A stretch of 64,000 nt of DNA from the NCBI RefSeq assembly GCF_900156465.1, contig NZ_LT707064.1:842001-906000 (forward strand). Direction: 5' to 3'. Shown piece by piece: positions 19,731 to 28,291 of the stretch (positions within the stretch are counted from its first letter, which is position 1; the number at the start of each line of letters is the position of its first letter). The position numbers and the translations under genes are program-made. The stretch is from Pseudomonas sp. 7SR1 (GTDB lineage: Bacteria; Pseudomonadota; Gammaproteobacteria; Pseudomonadales; Pseudomonadaceae). Under the pieces are notes generated by a model. The model worked only from the letters and a program-made list of their open reading frames with translations. It had not been told where the DNA came from and searched no databases.

Positions 19731-21110
19731 ATGAGCCAACCGAAACCGAATTTCTACAACCTGGCCTGGCGCTGGCATTTTTATGCCGGGCTGTTCGTGG
19801 CGCCGTTCATGGTGATGCTGGCCCTGACCGGTATCATCTACCTGTTCAAGCCACAGCTCGACCCATTGATGTACGGCAGCCTGCTGAACGTACCCGCCGG
19901 GCATCACACCCTGGCGGCGGACGACCTGCTCAAGCAGGTTCGCCAGGCCTACCCCGAAGGCCAGGTCACCCAGTACCTGCCGCCGCCCGACGCCGGGCGC
20001 AGCGCGCAATTCGTGGTGATCGAAAAGGGCCGGGAATTGAATGTGTACATCGATCCGTACCATGGCGACGTGCTCGGCGAACAGGATGCGAAGAACAACC
20101 TCCAGGCCATGGCCCGGGCCATCCACGGCGAGTTGCTGATCGGCACCATCGGTGACCGGCTGGTGGAAATGGCCGCCGGCTGGGGCGTGGTGCTGGTGGT
20201 GTCGGGGCTGTACCTGTGGTGGCCGCGCGGGCAATCGACGGCCGGTGTACTCTGGCCCCGATGGCACGTTCGCGGCCGGCTGTTCTGGCGCGACTTGCAT
20301 GTCGTCATGGGTTTCTGGGGCGCGGCTTTGCTGCTGGTGATGCTGCTCAGTGGCATGACCTGGACCGGCTTCTGGGGCAAGCAGTACGCCGACCTCTGGA
20401 ACCGCTTTCCGGCGGCGATGTGGAACGACGTACCCAAGTCCGACGTGGAGGCCCGCAGCCTCAACAACGCTCATCGCCAGACCGTGCCCTGGGCCGTGGA
20501 AAACACTCCGATGCCGATGTCCGGCGACCATGCCGAACACATGGGCCATGGCCGCCAGCATGAAGGCCCCGCCGCCCCGACGGTCAGCCTGCAGGCTGTG
20601 CAGGACATCGCCAGCGAACGCAACGTGACGCCCGGCTACAGCATCACCCTGCCGAAGACCGCCAGCGGCGTATTCACCATTGCCGTCTTCGCCGACGACC
20701 CGCGCAACGACGCCACCCTGCATATCGATCAATACACCGGCAAGGTCCTGGCGGACGTGCGCTGGGAGCAGTACAGCATCGTCGCCCGCGCCACCGAAAC
20801 CGGCGTAATGCTGCATGAAGGCAAGATGTTCGGCCCGCTGAACCAGATCATCGTGCTGCTGATCTGCCTGATGATTCTGCTCAGTGCCGTCAGCGGTCTG
20901 GTGATCTGGTGGAAACGCCGGCCCCAGGGCAAGTTCGGCGTGCCGCCGTTGCGTCACGACTTGCCGACCTGGAAGACCGGGGTGTTCATCATGCTGGCCC
21001 TGGCGGTGGTGTTTCCGTTGGTGGGCGCGTCGCTGGTGGTGATCTGGATCGTCGACCGCGTGTTGGTTTCGCGCTGGGCGCCAGGCACCAACAGCGATGC
21101 CGTACGCTGA
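19731..21110 (+). CDS. PepSY-associated membrane protein, probable metal reductase
   Basis: 459 residues with four predicted membrane helices: near 13-37, near 140-160 (VVLVVSGLYLWWPRG), near 190-215 and a C-terminal pair. This is the PepSY_TM layout found beside TonB receptors. The periplasmic loop has a His/Met-rich patch (MPMSGDHAEHMGHGRQH), which suggests copper contact. Members of this family are proposed inner-membrane reductases for imported metals; the activity here is inferred. It follows oprC after a REP doublet. Confidence 0.82.
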   Translation: MSQPKPNFYNLAWRWHFYAGLFVAPFMVMLALTGIIYLFKPQLDPLMYGSLLNVPAGHHTLAADDLLKQVRQAYPEGQVTQYLPPPDAGRSAQFVVIEKGRELNVYIDPYHGDVLGEQDAKNNLQAMARAIHGELLIGTIGDRLVEMAAGWGVVLVVSGLYLWWPRGQSTAGVLWPRWHVRGRLFWRDLHVVMGFWGAALLLVMLLSGMTWTGFWGKQYADLWNRFPAAMWNDVPKSDVEARSLNNAHRQTVPWAVENTPMPMSGDHAEHMGHGRQHEGPAAPTVSLQAVQDIASERNVTPGYSITLPKTASGVFTIAVFADDPRNDATLHIDQYTGKVLADVRWEQYSIVARATETGVMLHEGKMFGPLNQIIVLLICLMILLSAVSGLVIWWKRRPQGKFGVPPLRHDLPTWKTGVFIMLALAVVFPLVGASLVVIWIVDRVLVSRWAPGTNSDAVR

Positions 21111-21118
21111 AAAAACGA

Positions 21119-21463
21119 TCAGGGTCGAAACAGGTCCCCACAGGACTCCCGTTGAAGGATGCCGTTGCAGATGTGAAGACTTTTCACCTCGATGACGCTG
21201 ACCCCTTCGACCTCGTTGGGCGTGCCTCCACCGTAGGCGTTTCTGCACGTCACGGTGATCCGGCATTGCCCGTTGCCCTGAGGCTCGATCATCGCGGGAG
21301 GTGGGCGCCCCTCCACGGCGCTCACCGTCGCCTTGCAGCTGGAGCTGATGGGGTTGGCTCCCCATGCCTGCTCGCAGGAAAGCTCGGAAGTAGCAGCAGG
21401 GCGGATGAACAGACACCAGAAGGTCAGCACGCCGACAAACACCCGAAACCTGGACATTGTCAT
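21119..21463 (-). CDS. Small secreted cysteine-rich protein, paralogue of 21642-21947
   Basis: 114 residues from ATG 21463, which follows GAGG at a good distance; an upstream in-frame start at 21508 is less likely. A signal peptide (SRFRVFVGVLTFWCLFIRPA) precedes a mature part with six cysteines in the order C-x12-C-x23-C-x5-C, then two more. A GNGQC motif and a closing ICNGIL are shared with the next gene. The C-x12-C hairpin and closing N-G-x-L weakly recall cyanovirin-type lectins; I do not assert that family. Convergent with the PepSY gene. Confidence 0.65.
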   Translation of the reverse strand: MTMSRFRVFVGVLTFWCLFIRPAATSELSCEQAWGANPISSSCKATVSAVEGRPPPAMIEPQGNGQCRITVTCRNAYGGGTPNEVEGVSVIEVKSLHICNGILQRESCGDLFRP

Positions 21464-21641
21464 GGCTTTCAACCTCGCTTGAGGAGAAGCAGGCCGACCC
21501 GCATCCAACAGGCCTTGCGGTCATTCTCGATACCAATGCCGCTTCAGACCACTTCGGTCGCAAGCGACAGCACTCGGGGCAAAACGGCAAGCGCGGAGTC
21601 GACGCTGATTCCGCGCTGCCCGACCTCGACGCCTTTCAAAG

Positions 21642-21947
21642 TCATGGAGCGACCTTGAGCACTCCGTTGATATTTTGCAGCTTGGACAGCGTATCGGGCG
21701 TGCCACGGAAGGAGTTTGGCATGCCATTGTGGGTTGGGCCTACCGTGCACCAGGTATGAAGCAAGCACTGCCCGTTGCCTTCATCCTTGATATCGGCCCA
21801 GCCGCCCCCTATTCCTTGGCCTTGCGCCCCGCAACTCTGGGCGGCCGAGCTTTTGCGCCACCCCTCGGTGCAGTCATCCGCCAGCGCGATTTGATGAATA
21901 CCTGCCAGCAATGCTGCCAGGGTAAGTCCATTTATCAATCGGTTCAT
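21642..21947 (-). CDS. Small secreted cysteine-rich protein, paralogue of 21119-21463
   Basis: 101 residues with a clear signal peptide (NRLINGLTLAALLAGIHQIALA). The mature part shows C-x12-C-x21-C-x5-C with Trp four residues after the first Cys, GNGQC, and a closing LQNINGVLKV. The cysteine frame, GNGQC and the final N-x-N-G-x-L align with the neighbour, so the two arose by duplication and diverged strongly. A 178-base gap separates them. Function is unknown; a periplasmic or extracellular binding role is a guess. Confidence 0.68.
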   Translation of the reverse strand: MNRLINGLTLAALLAGIHQIALADDCTEGWRKSSAAQSCGAQGQGIGGGWADIKDEGNGQCLLHTWCTVGPTHNGMPNSFRGTPDTLSKLQNINGVLKVAP

Positions 21948-22253
21948 CGATTCATCCTCATGATGAGTAGTGGAGACTCCAGAGTAAAAGCCAACCGCAA
22001 CCAGATAAACTGTAATAAATGACAGTGCATTTAACTGATTAGGAATTACCTCGCTCTTTTTTAGACGGCAAAGCTACAACGCAATCACTGCCCCGGTTGC
22101 GGGATGAGCTGTCAACCGGAGCCAATCTAATCCTGCGGTTGAAGACGGCGCGTTAACGGAAAGCGGCGTGAACCATTACAATCGCGCCCGCTATTGGAAA
22201 AACGCGAACACAACCCTGTGGGATGCGCGCGCCACCATGACTTGAGTAGATGC
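21948..22253. other. Gene-free spacer between divergent genes
   Basis: This stretch separates the minus-strand secreted protein from the plus-strand ABC operon and should contain both promoters. The first 120 bases are AT-rich. No Fur box, B12 box or clear -35/-10 pair was recognised. Confidence 0.5.
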
Positions 22254-23042
22254 ATGACCTCCCTGTCCCTCACCCATCTCGCCTGGACGCCCCTGGGCCA
22301 CGGTCACTGCCACCATCAGTTCCAGCTGCGGGACGTCACGCTGCAGGTGGCGGCCGGTGAATTCGTCGGGTTGATCGGGCCCAACGGCAGTGGCAAGACC
22401 AGCCTGTTGCGCTGCGCCTATCGTTTCAGCCGACCGGAACATGGCGAGGTGAAGCTGGCCCATTACAACGTCTGGCAACAATCCTCGCGCTGGTGCGCTC
22501 AACGCATCGCCGTGGTGCTGCAGGAGTTTCCCGACGCCTTCGGCCTGACGGTGGAAGAAGTAGTCGCCATGGGCCGCACTCCTCATAAAGGCCTGTTCGA
22601 TGGCGACGATCACGAGGATCGGCGGCTTGTGCGCCAGGCACTGGCATCGGCCGGTCTGGAAGGCTTTGGCGACCATGCATTCGCGACCCTCTCGGGCGGT
22701 GAAAAACAACGGGTTATCCTTGCCCGCGCACTGGCCCAGCAGCCACAACTGCTGATCCTCGACGAGCCGACCAACCACCTCGATCCCCGCTATCAGCTGC
22801 AACTGCTGCAACTGATCAAGGGCCTCGGCATCGGTACCCTCGCCAGCCTCCATGACCTGAACCTCGCCGCTGCCTTCTGCGACCGGCTGTACGTGATCGA
22901 CCACGGCCAGATCGTCGCCAGCGGCACGCCGGCAGAAGTCCTGACCGCCGCGCTGCTGCGCGAAGTGTTCGGTATCGAAGCCCTGGTGGACGAACATCCC
23001 CTGGCCGGCTACCCACGAATCACCTGGATAACCCAACAATGA
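22254..23042 (+). CDS. ABC transporter ATPase, FecE/BtuD type
   Basis: 262 residues from ATG 22254; a longer frame to 22194 adds an unsupported extension. Walker A is GPNGSGKTSLL, the ABC signature LSGGEKQRV, Walker B LLILDEPTNHLD, and the switch histidine is in ASLHDLNLA. The length and C-terminus match ATPases of ferric-chelate and cobalamin importers. It overlaps the binding-protein gene by 4 bases. Substrate is not shown by sequence: corrinoid import fits the nearby cob genes, a ferric or other metal chelate is equally possible. Confidence 0.88.
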   Translation: MTSLSLTHLAWTPLGHGHCHHQFQLRDVTLQVAAGEFVGLIGPNGSGKTSLLRCAYRFSRPEHGEVKLAHYNVWQQSSRWCAQRIAVVLQEFPDAFGLTVEEVVAMGRTPHKGLFDGDDHEDRRLVRQALASAGLEGFGDHAFATLSGGEKQRVILARALAQQPQLLILDEPTNHLDPRYQLQLLQLIKGLGIGTLASLHDLNLAAAFCDRLYVIDHGQIVASGTPAEVLTAALLREVFGIEALVDEHPLAGYPRITWITQQ

Positions 23043-23986
23043 CCCTGCGCTCCCTGCTGCTTCTGCCCATGCTGCTGTGCAGTGCCCACGCCCTGGCCGA
23101 AGCCACCCGCTACCCGCTGACGATCGAAAGCTGCAACCGCCAGGTCGTGTTCGACCAGGCCCCCCGGCACGCCGTCAGCCATGACATCAACATGACCCAG
23201 ATGATGCTCGCCCTCGGGCTCAAGCCACGCATGGTGGGCTACAGCGGCATCAGTGGCTGGAAGTCGGTGACTCCCGAGATGGCGAAGATCCTCGAAGGCC
23301 TGCCGGAGCTGGCGGCCAAGTACCCCTCCGTGGAAACCCTGCTCGATGCCAACGTGGACTTCTTCTTCGCCGGCTGGGACTACGGCATGCGCGTGGGCGG
23401 CGACCTGACACCGCAGACCCTGCAACCCCTGGGGGTCAATGTGTATGAGCTGACCGAGTCCTGCGCGTTCGTGATGAAACGTCCGGCGGCGTCCCTGGAA
23501 GATACCTATAACGACCTGCGCAACCTCGGCAAGATCTTCGACGTCCAGGATCGCGCCAATGAACTCATCGCCACGATGCAGGCGCAAGTGGCCGAAGTCC
23601 GCGAACAGTTGCCCGCCGATCGACCGCGGGTGTTCCTGTATGACAGCGGCGAAGACCGGGCCATGACCTCCGGGCGCCTGGGCATGCCCCAGGCGCTGAT
23701 CGAGGCGGCGGGCGGACGCAACATTCTCGACGACGTGGAGACCAGCTGGACCCGGGTGAACTGGGAGAACGTGGTGGAGCGCAACCCCCAGGTCATCGTG
23801 ATCGTCGACTACGGTGAAGTCAGCGCCGAGCAGAAAAAGCAGTTCCTGTTGAGCAATCCGGCCCTGCAGTCGGTGGAGGCGATCAGGCAGCGGCGCTTCA
23901 TCGTGATCCCTTATGTCCAGGCCACGCCGGGCATCGATAACGTACTGGCGGTGCAAACCCTGGCGAAGGGATTCCACGCCCGATGA
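23039..23986 (+). CDS. Periplasmic binding protein of metal-chelate/corrinoid ABC importer
   Basis: 315 residues with a signal peptide (TLRSLLLLPMLLCSAHALA). The fold is the class III binding protein of FepB/BtuF type: paired alpha/beta lobes with RHAVSHDINMTQMMLALGL at the start, GRNILDDVETSWTRVNWE in the second lobe, and PQVIVIVDYG. It lacks a lipobox, so it should be soluble. Overlaps of 4 bases on both sides indicate a tight ATPase-binding protein-permease operon. Confidence 0.88.
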   Translation: MTLRSLLLLPMLLCSAHALAEATRYPLTIESCNRQVVFDQAPRHAVSHDINMTQMMLALGLKPRMVGYSGISGWKSVTPEMAKILEGLPELAAKYPSVETLLDANVDFFFAGWDYGMRVGGDLTPQTLQPLGVNVYELTESCAFVMKRPAASLEDTYNDLRNLGKIFDVQDRANELIATMQAQVAEVREQLPADRPRVFLYDSGEDRAMTSGRLGMPQALIEAAGGRNILDDVETSWTRVNWENVVERNPQVIVIVDYGEVSAEQKKQFLLSNPALQSVEAIRQRRFIVIPYVQATPGIDNVLAVQTLAKGFHAR

Positions 23987-24993
23987 CCACACGTCGCTAT
24001 GGCGCGCTGCTGGTGCTGCTCGGCGCGTTGCTGCTGGTGTCATGCGTGGTGTCCCTGGGCTTCGGGCCGGCGCGGGTGCCGGTGGGGGTGGTCTGGGACA
24101 TCCTGCTGAACAAGGCTTTCGGGGCAGGCCAAGTCCACTGGACACCCGGCCAGGAACACATCGTGTGGCTGATCCGCGTCCCGCGCCTGCTCCTCGGCGC
24201 CCTGGTTGGAGCGGGACTGGCGCTGATCGGTGCGGTGCTGCAAGCGGTGACTCGTAACCCACTGGCGGATCCACATCTGTTGGGCGTCACTTCCGGCGCG
24301 ACCCTGGGCGCGGTGATCGTGGTGCTGCATGTCGGCGAAATCGTCGGCCTGCTGACCCTGCCCCTGGCGGCGTTCATCGGCGCCTTGCTGAGCATGCTGC
24401 TGGTGTTGGCGATTGCCAGCCGCCAGGGCCGCCTGGAAAGCGATCGTCTGCTGCTGTGCGGCGTGGCGGTATCCTTCGTGATGATGGCGGTGGCCAATCT
24501 GCTGCTGTTTGTCGGTGACCATCGCGCCAGCTCCGCGGTGATGTTCTGGATGCTGGGCGGTCTGGGCCTGGCGCGCTGGGAATTGCTGGCGGTGCCGGCT
24601 GCCAGTGTGCTGCTGGGGCTGGTGTTGCTGCTGGGTATGGCTCGCCCGTTGAATGCATTGATGGCCGGCGAGCAGACCGCCGTGACCCTGGGCCTGAATG
24701 CGCCGAAAGTGCGAGTATGGATCTTCCTGATCGCCTCGCTGATGACCGGCGTGCTGGTGTCCATCAGTGGCTCGATCGGGTTCGTCGGGCTGATGGTGCC
24801 GCACATCGCCCGGCGCCTGGTGGGTGCCGAACATCGACGACTGCTGCCGGCCTGCGTACTGCTGGGCAGCCTGTTCCTGGTGTGGGTGGACGTGGCCGCC
24901 CGGACCTTGATCGCACCGGAGGACTTGCCGATCGGTGTGGCCACCGCTGCCATTGGCGGGTTGTTTTTCATCGGCCTGATGCGCCGCCGCTGA
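23983..24993 (+). CDS. ABC permease, FecCD/BtuC family
   Basis: 336 residues, about ten membrane helices. RVPRLLLGALVGAGLALIGA and the region ADPHLLGVTSGATLGAV are the FecCD/BtuC signatures, and GFVGLMVPHIARRLVG contains the loop that contacts the ATPase. Normal family length. It completes the importer that begins at 22254 and ends 18 bases before a repeat doublet. Confidence 0.92.
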   Translation: MTTRRYGALLVLLGALLLVSCVVSLGFGPARVPVGVVWDILLNKAFGAGQVHWTPGQEHIVWLIRVPRLLLGALVGAGLALIGAVLQAVTRNPLADPHLLGVTSGATLGAVIVVLHVGEIVGLLTLPLAAFIGALLSMLLVLAIASRQGRLESDRLLLCGVAVSFVMMAVANLLLFVGDHRASSAVMFWMLGGLGLARWELLAVPAASVLLGLVLLLGMARPLNALMAGEQTAVTLGLNAPKVRVWIFLIASLMTGVLVSISGSIGFVGLMVPHIARRLVGAEHRRLLPACVLLGSLFLVWVDVAARTLIAPEDLPIGVATAAIGGLFFIGLMRRR

Positions 24994-25010
24994 CTTGTCA
25001 CCGACTCGCC

Positions 25011-25141
25011 CTGTGGCGAGGGGATTGAGCGAAACGTCGCACCGCCCCGTCGGGCTGCGCAGAAGTCCCAGGAACCTGCCGTCGCCATCTATCTGGTTGG
25101 GCTGCTTTGCAGCCCAGCGGGGATGAATCCCCTCGCCATAG
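25011..25141. repeat. Second REP-like doublet family (CTGTGGCGAGGGGAT type)
   Basis: Left arm CTGTGGCGAGGGGATTGAGC followed by GAAACGTCGC and a GGGCTGCGCAG core; right arm GCAGCCCAGCGGGGAT then CCCCTCGCCATAG. Related doublets occur at 35569, 52024 and 63381. It lies between the ABC permease gene and the urtA promoter. Confidence 0.8.
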
Positions 25142-25175
25142 CTGGCTTGTTCCCGGAGGGCACTTGCCCCACTGC

Positions 25176-25190
25176 GCGCCAATGTGGCGC
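25176..25190. promoter_or_regulatory. urtA: NtrC-like dyad upstream of urtA
   Basis: GCGCCA-ATG-TGGCGC is a perfect dyad with the 3-base centre of NtrC sites (GCACCA-N3-TGGTGC), differing by one symmetrical change. It is about 97-111 bases before the -24 element. Extra half-sites GCACCA (25198-25203) and TGGTGC (25229-25234) lie between. NtrC binding is inference. Confidence 0.5.
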
Positions 25191-25286
25191 ATCCCTTCGC
25201 ACCAATACCCATGACGCGTTCGCTGATGGTGCAGAAGTTCTGCTCCCGTCATTGCCAACTCCCTGTTTACGGGTGTTTTTCCGACC

Positions 25287-25302
25287 GGGCACACCCCTTG
25301 CA
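25287..25302 (+). promoter_or_regulatory. urtA: Sigma-54 promoter of urtA
   Basis: GGGCAC-ACCCC-TTGCA matches TGGCAC-N5-TTGCA with one difference in the -24 element and exact 5-base spacing. The start of transcription would fall near 25314, giving a leader of about 50 bases before urtA. Confidence 0.65.
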
Positions 25303-25365
25303 AAAGCGCCTTCAGCGTCTGCATCTGCCTTCGAAAAAAATTCATAAGTCCACGGAGATCGCACC

Positions 25366-26631
25366 ATGAAGCGTCGTAGCTTGATCAAGGCTTTTACACT
25401 CTCGGCCAGCATTGCCGCGATGGGCATGGCCTGGACCGTCCAGGCCGCCGAGACCATCAAGGTCGGCATCCTGCATTCGCTGTCCGGCACCATGGCGATC
25501 TCCGAGACGTCCCTCAAGGACATGGCGCTGATGACCATTGACGAGATCAACGCCAAGGGCGGAGTCAACGGTAAGAAGCTTGAAGCGGTGGTCGTGGACC
25601 CAGCGTCGAACTGGCCGCTGTTCGCGGAAAAAGGTCGTCAGCTGCTGACCCAGGACAAAGTCGCGGTGGTGTTCGGCTGCTGGACCTCGGTGTCGCGTAA
25701 ATCCGTACTGCCGGTCTTCGAAGAACTCAACGGCCTGCTGTTCTACCCGGTGCAGTACGAAGGCGAAGAAATGTCGCCGAACGTGTTCTACACCGGCGCG
25801 GCGCCGAACCAGCAGGCGATCCCGGCGGTGGAATACCTGATGAGCGAAGAAGGCGGCAGCGCCAAGCGCTACTTCCTGCTGGGCACCGACTATGTCTACC
25901 CACGCACCACCAACAAGATCCTGCGCGCATTCCTGCATTCCAAAGGCGTGGCGGACAAGGACATCGAAGAGGTCTACACCCCGTTCGGCCACAGCGACTA
26001 CCAGACCATCGTCGCCAACATCAAGAAATTCTCGGCCGGTGGCAAGACTGCCGTGATCTCCACGGTCAACGGCGACTCCAACGTGCCGTTCTACAAGGAA
26101 CTGGCGAACCAGGGCCTCAAGGCCACCGACGTGCCGGTGGTGGCGTTCTCGGTGGGCGAAGAGGAACTGCGCGGCATCGACACCAAACCGTTGATCGGCA
26201 ACCTCGCCGCTTGGAACTACTTCGAATCCGTGGATAACCCGACGAACAAGAAATTCGTCGAAGCCTGGAAAGCCTACGCCAAGGCCAAGAACCTGCCGGG
26301 CGCCGACAAGGCCGTGACCAACGACCCGATGGAGGCCACCTACGTGGGTATCCACATGTGGGCGCAAGCGGTGGAAAAAGCCAAGTCCACCGACGTCGAC
26401 AAGGTTCGCGAAGCCCTGGCCGGCCAGACCTTCGCGGCACCGTCGGGCTACACGTTGACCATGGACAAGACCAACCACCACCTGCACAAGCCGGTGATGA
26501 TCGGCGAGATCCAGGCCGACGGCCAGTTCAACGTGGTCTGGCAGACCGAAGGCCCGATCCGTGCCCAACCGTGGAGCCCGTTCATCGCCGGCAACGACAA
26601 GAAGCCTGACTATGCGGTGAAGAGCAACTGA
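25366..26631 (+). CDS. urtA: Urea ABC transporter substrate-binding protein
   Basis: 421 residues with a twin-arginine-like start (KRRSLIKAFTLSASIAAMG) and cleavage after VQAA. The mature protein is a branched-chain amino acid-type binding protein: TIKVGILHSLSGTMAISE at its start, GCWTSVSRKSVLP and FYPVQYEGEE, which are typical of UrtA. It captures urea in the periplasm. First gene of urtABCDE, preceded by the sigma-54 promoter and followed by a hairpin and a REP doublet that may limit readthrough, as expected for a binding protein needed in excess. Confidence 0.95.
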   Translation: MKRRSLIKAFTLSASIAAMGMAWTVQAAETIKVGILHSLSGTMAISETSLKDMALMTIDEINAKGGVNGKKLEAVVVDPASNWPLFAEKGRQLLTQDKVAVVFGCWTSVSRKSVLPVFEELNGLLFYPVQYEGEEMSPNVFYTGAAPNQQAIPAVEYLMSEEGGSAKRYFLLGTDYVYPRTTNKILRAFLHSKGVADKDIEEVYTPFGHSDYQTIVANIKKFSAGGKTAVISTVNGDSNVPFYKELANQGLKATDVPVVAFSVGEEELRGIDTKPLIGNLAAWNYFESVDNPTNKKFVEAWKAYAKAKNLPGADKAVTNDPMEATYVGIHMWAQAVEKAKSTDVDKVREALAGQTFAAPSGYTLTMDKTNHHLHKPVMIGEIQADGQFNVVWQTEGPIRAQPWSPFIAGNDKKPDYAVKSN

Positions 26632-26642
26632 GTCCATGGGTG

Positions 26643-26664
26643 TCGGCCCGGATCCCCGGGCCGA
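26643..26664 (+). terminator. Hairpin after urtA
   Basis: TCGGCCCGG and CCGGGCCGA form a 9-bp GC-rich stem around ATCC, starting 12 bases after the urtA stop. No T-run follows, so partial termination or 3'-end protection is more likely than a full stop, since urtB has no visible promoter of its own. Confidence 0.5.
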
Positions 26665-26673
26665 TACACAACC

Positions 26674-26764
26674 CTGTGGGAGCGAGCTTGCTCGCGATAG
26701 CGGTGGATCAGCCAGAAGAACAGTGACTGAGACTGCGCTATCGCGAGCAAGCTCGCTCCCACAA
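26674..26764. repeat. REP doublet between urtA and urtB
   Basis: GTGGGAGCGAGCTTGCTCGC and its inverted copy surround about 45 bases. Same family as the element at 19574. It sits inside the urt operon. Confidence 0.92.
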
Positions 26765-26788
26765 AAAGCACTGCGCAAGGCCTAGCAT

Positions 26789-28291
26789 ATGCCCACTGCC
26801 CTTTACCGCCTCATTCTCGCCCTGGTGCTACTGCTGCCACTGGAGGCCCACGCCGGTGACGCCGAAGACTTCGTCGCCGCCAACCCGACCCAGCAGGCCA
26901 GGTTGCTTGAAACCTGGGCCGCGCAACCTGAGCCCGAGCGTGTCGAACTGATCGACGCCTTGCAGCAGGGCCAACTGACCATCGATGGCCAGCCGAAGAC
27001 CCTGCGCCTGAACAACCGCTTGCGAGGGCTGGTGGAAACCGCCCTGGCCAGCCATCAACTGCTCGCCGCGGATGCCCGCGTACGCCTGGGCGCCGCGCAG
27101 CAATTGCAAAAAAGCGCCCGCCCGGCGCAACTGGCATTCCTCGACCGGCAACTGGCCGGCGAACAGGACGAAGATGTGCACGCCGCCCTGAGCCTGGCCC
27201 TGGCGAACCTGCAACTGGTGGACAGCAACCCGAGCGTGCGCCTGAACGCCGTCCGGCTGCTGGGTGAAACCGGCGACCCACTGGCTCGCACACGCCTGGA
27301 AGGCCTGCTCGAACCCGGCGTCGAAACCGATGCCGGCGTGCGCACCGCCGCCGAAACCAGCCTCGGCCAGGTCAAGCGCAAGCTCCTGGTGGGCGAACTG
27401 CTGGGCCAGGCCTTCAGCGGCATGTCCCTGGGTTCGATCCTGCTGCTGGCGGCGCTGGGCCTGGCGATCACCTTCGGCCTGCTGGGTGTGATCAACATGG
27501 CCCACGGCGAGATGCTCATGCTGGGGGCCTACTCCACGTATGTCGTGCAGATGCTGTTCCAGCGCTTCGCGCCGGGTGCCATCGAGTTCTATCCGCTGAT
27601 CGCCCTGCCAGTGGCGTTCTTCATCACCGCCGCCATCGGCATGGCCCTGGAGCGCACGGTGATCCGTCACCTCTACGGGCGCCCGCTGGAAACCCTGCTC
27701 GCCACCTGGGGCATCAGCCTGATGCTGATCCAGCTGGTGCGCCTGGTGTTCGGCGCGCAGAACGTCGAGGTCGCCAACCCGGCCTGGCTGTCGGGTGGGA
27801 TCCAGGTATTGCCGAACCTGGTGCTGCCGTACAACCGTATCGTGATCATCGCCTTCGCGCTGTTCGTGGTGGTGTTGACCTGGCTGTTGCTGAACAAGAC
27901 CCGCCTGGGCCTGAACGTGCGCGCCGTCACCCAGAACCGCAACATGGCCGCCTGCTGCGGCGTGCCCACCGGTCGCGTGGACATGCTCGCCTTCGGCCTC
28001 GGCTCGGGCATTGCCGGGCTCGGTGGCGTGGCCCTGAGCCAGATCGGCAACGTCGGCCCGGACCTGGGCCAGAGCTACATCATCGACTCGTTCCTGGTGG
28101 TGGTCCTGGGCGGCGTCGGCCAGTTGGCCGGCAGCGTGTCCGCCGCGTTCGGCCTGGGCATCGCCAACAAGATTCTCGAGCCGCAGATCGGCGCGGTGCT
28201 CGGCAAGATCCTGATCCTCGCGCTGATCATTCTGTTCATCCAGAAGCGTCCGCAAGGCCTCTTCGCCCTCAAAGGACGGGTAATCGACTGA
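26789..28291 (+). CDS. urtB: Urea ABC transporter permease with N-terminal periplasmic domain
   Basis: 500 residues. A signal-like first helix precedes an Ala/Leu-rich helical domain of about 190 residues that looks repeat-like (HEAT type); the LivH-type permease follows (LGVINMAHGEMLMLGAYSTY, GQLAGSVSAAFGLGIANK). The N-terminal extension is usual in proteobacterial UrtB. It pairs with UrtC to form the membrane channel. Its TGA shares one base with the urtC ATG. Confidence 0.94.
   Translation: MPTALYRLILALVLLLPLEAHAGDAEDFVAANPTQQARLLETWAAQPEPERVELIDALQQGQLTIDGQPKTLRLNNRLRGLVETALASHQLLAADARVRLGAAQQLQKSARPAQLAFLDRQLAGEQDEDVHAALSLALANLQLVDSNPSVRLNAVRLLGETGDPLARTRLEGLLEPGVETDAGVRTAAETSLGQVKRKLLVGELLGQAFSGMSLGSILLLAALGLAITFGLLGVINMAHGEMLMLGAYSTYVVQMLFQRFAPGAIEFYPLIALPVAFFITAAIGMALERTVIRHLYGRPLETLLATWGISLMLIQLVRLVFGAQNVEVANPAWLSGGIQVLPNLVLPYNRIVIIAFALFVVVLTWLLLNKTRLGLNVRAVTQNRNMAACCGVPTGRVDMLAFGLGSGIAGLGGVALSQIGNVGPDLGQSYIIDSFLVVVLGGVGQLAGSVSAAFGLGIANKILEPQIGAVLGKILILALIILFIQKRPQGLFALKGRVID

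Noticed and set aside
22085..22120. Sequence resembling a B12 box (CACTGCCCCGGTTGCGGG)
   Set aside because: Order and pairing do not fit GCTGCCCCCGCAACTG of the cobalamin riboswitch and no other elements are present.
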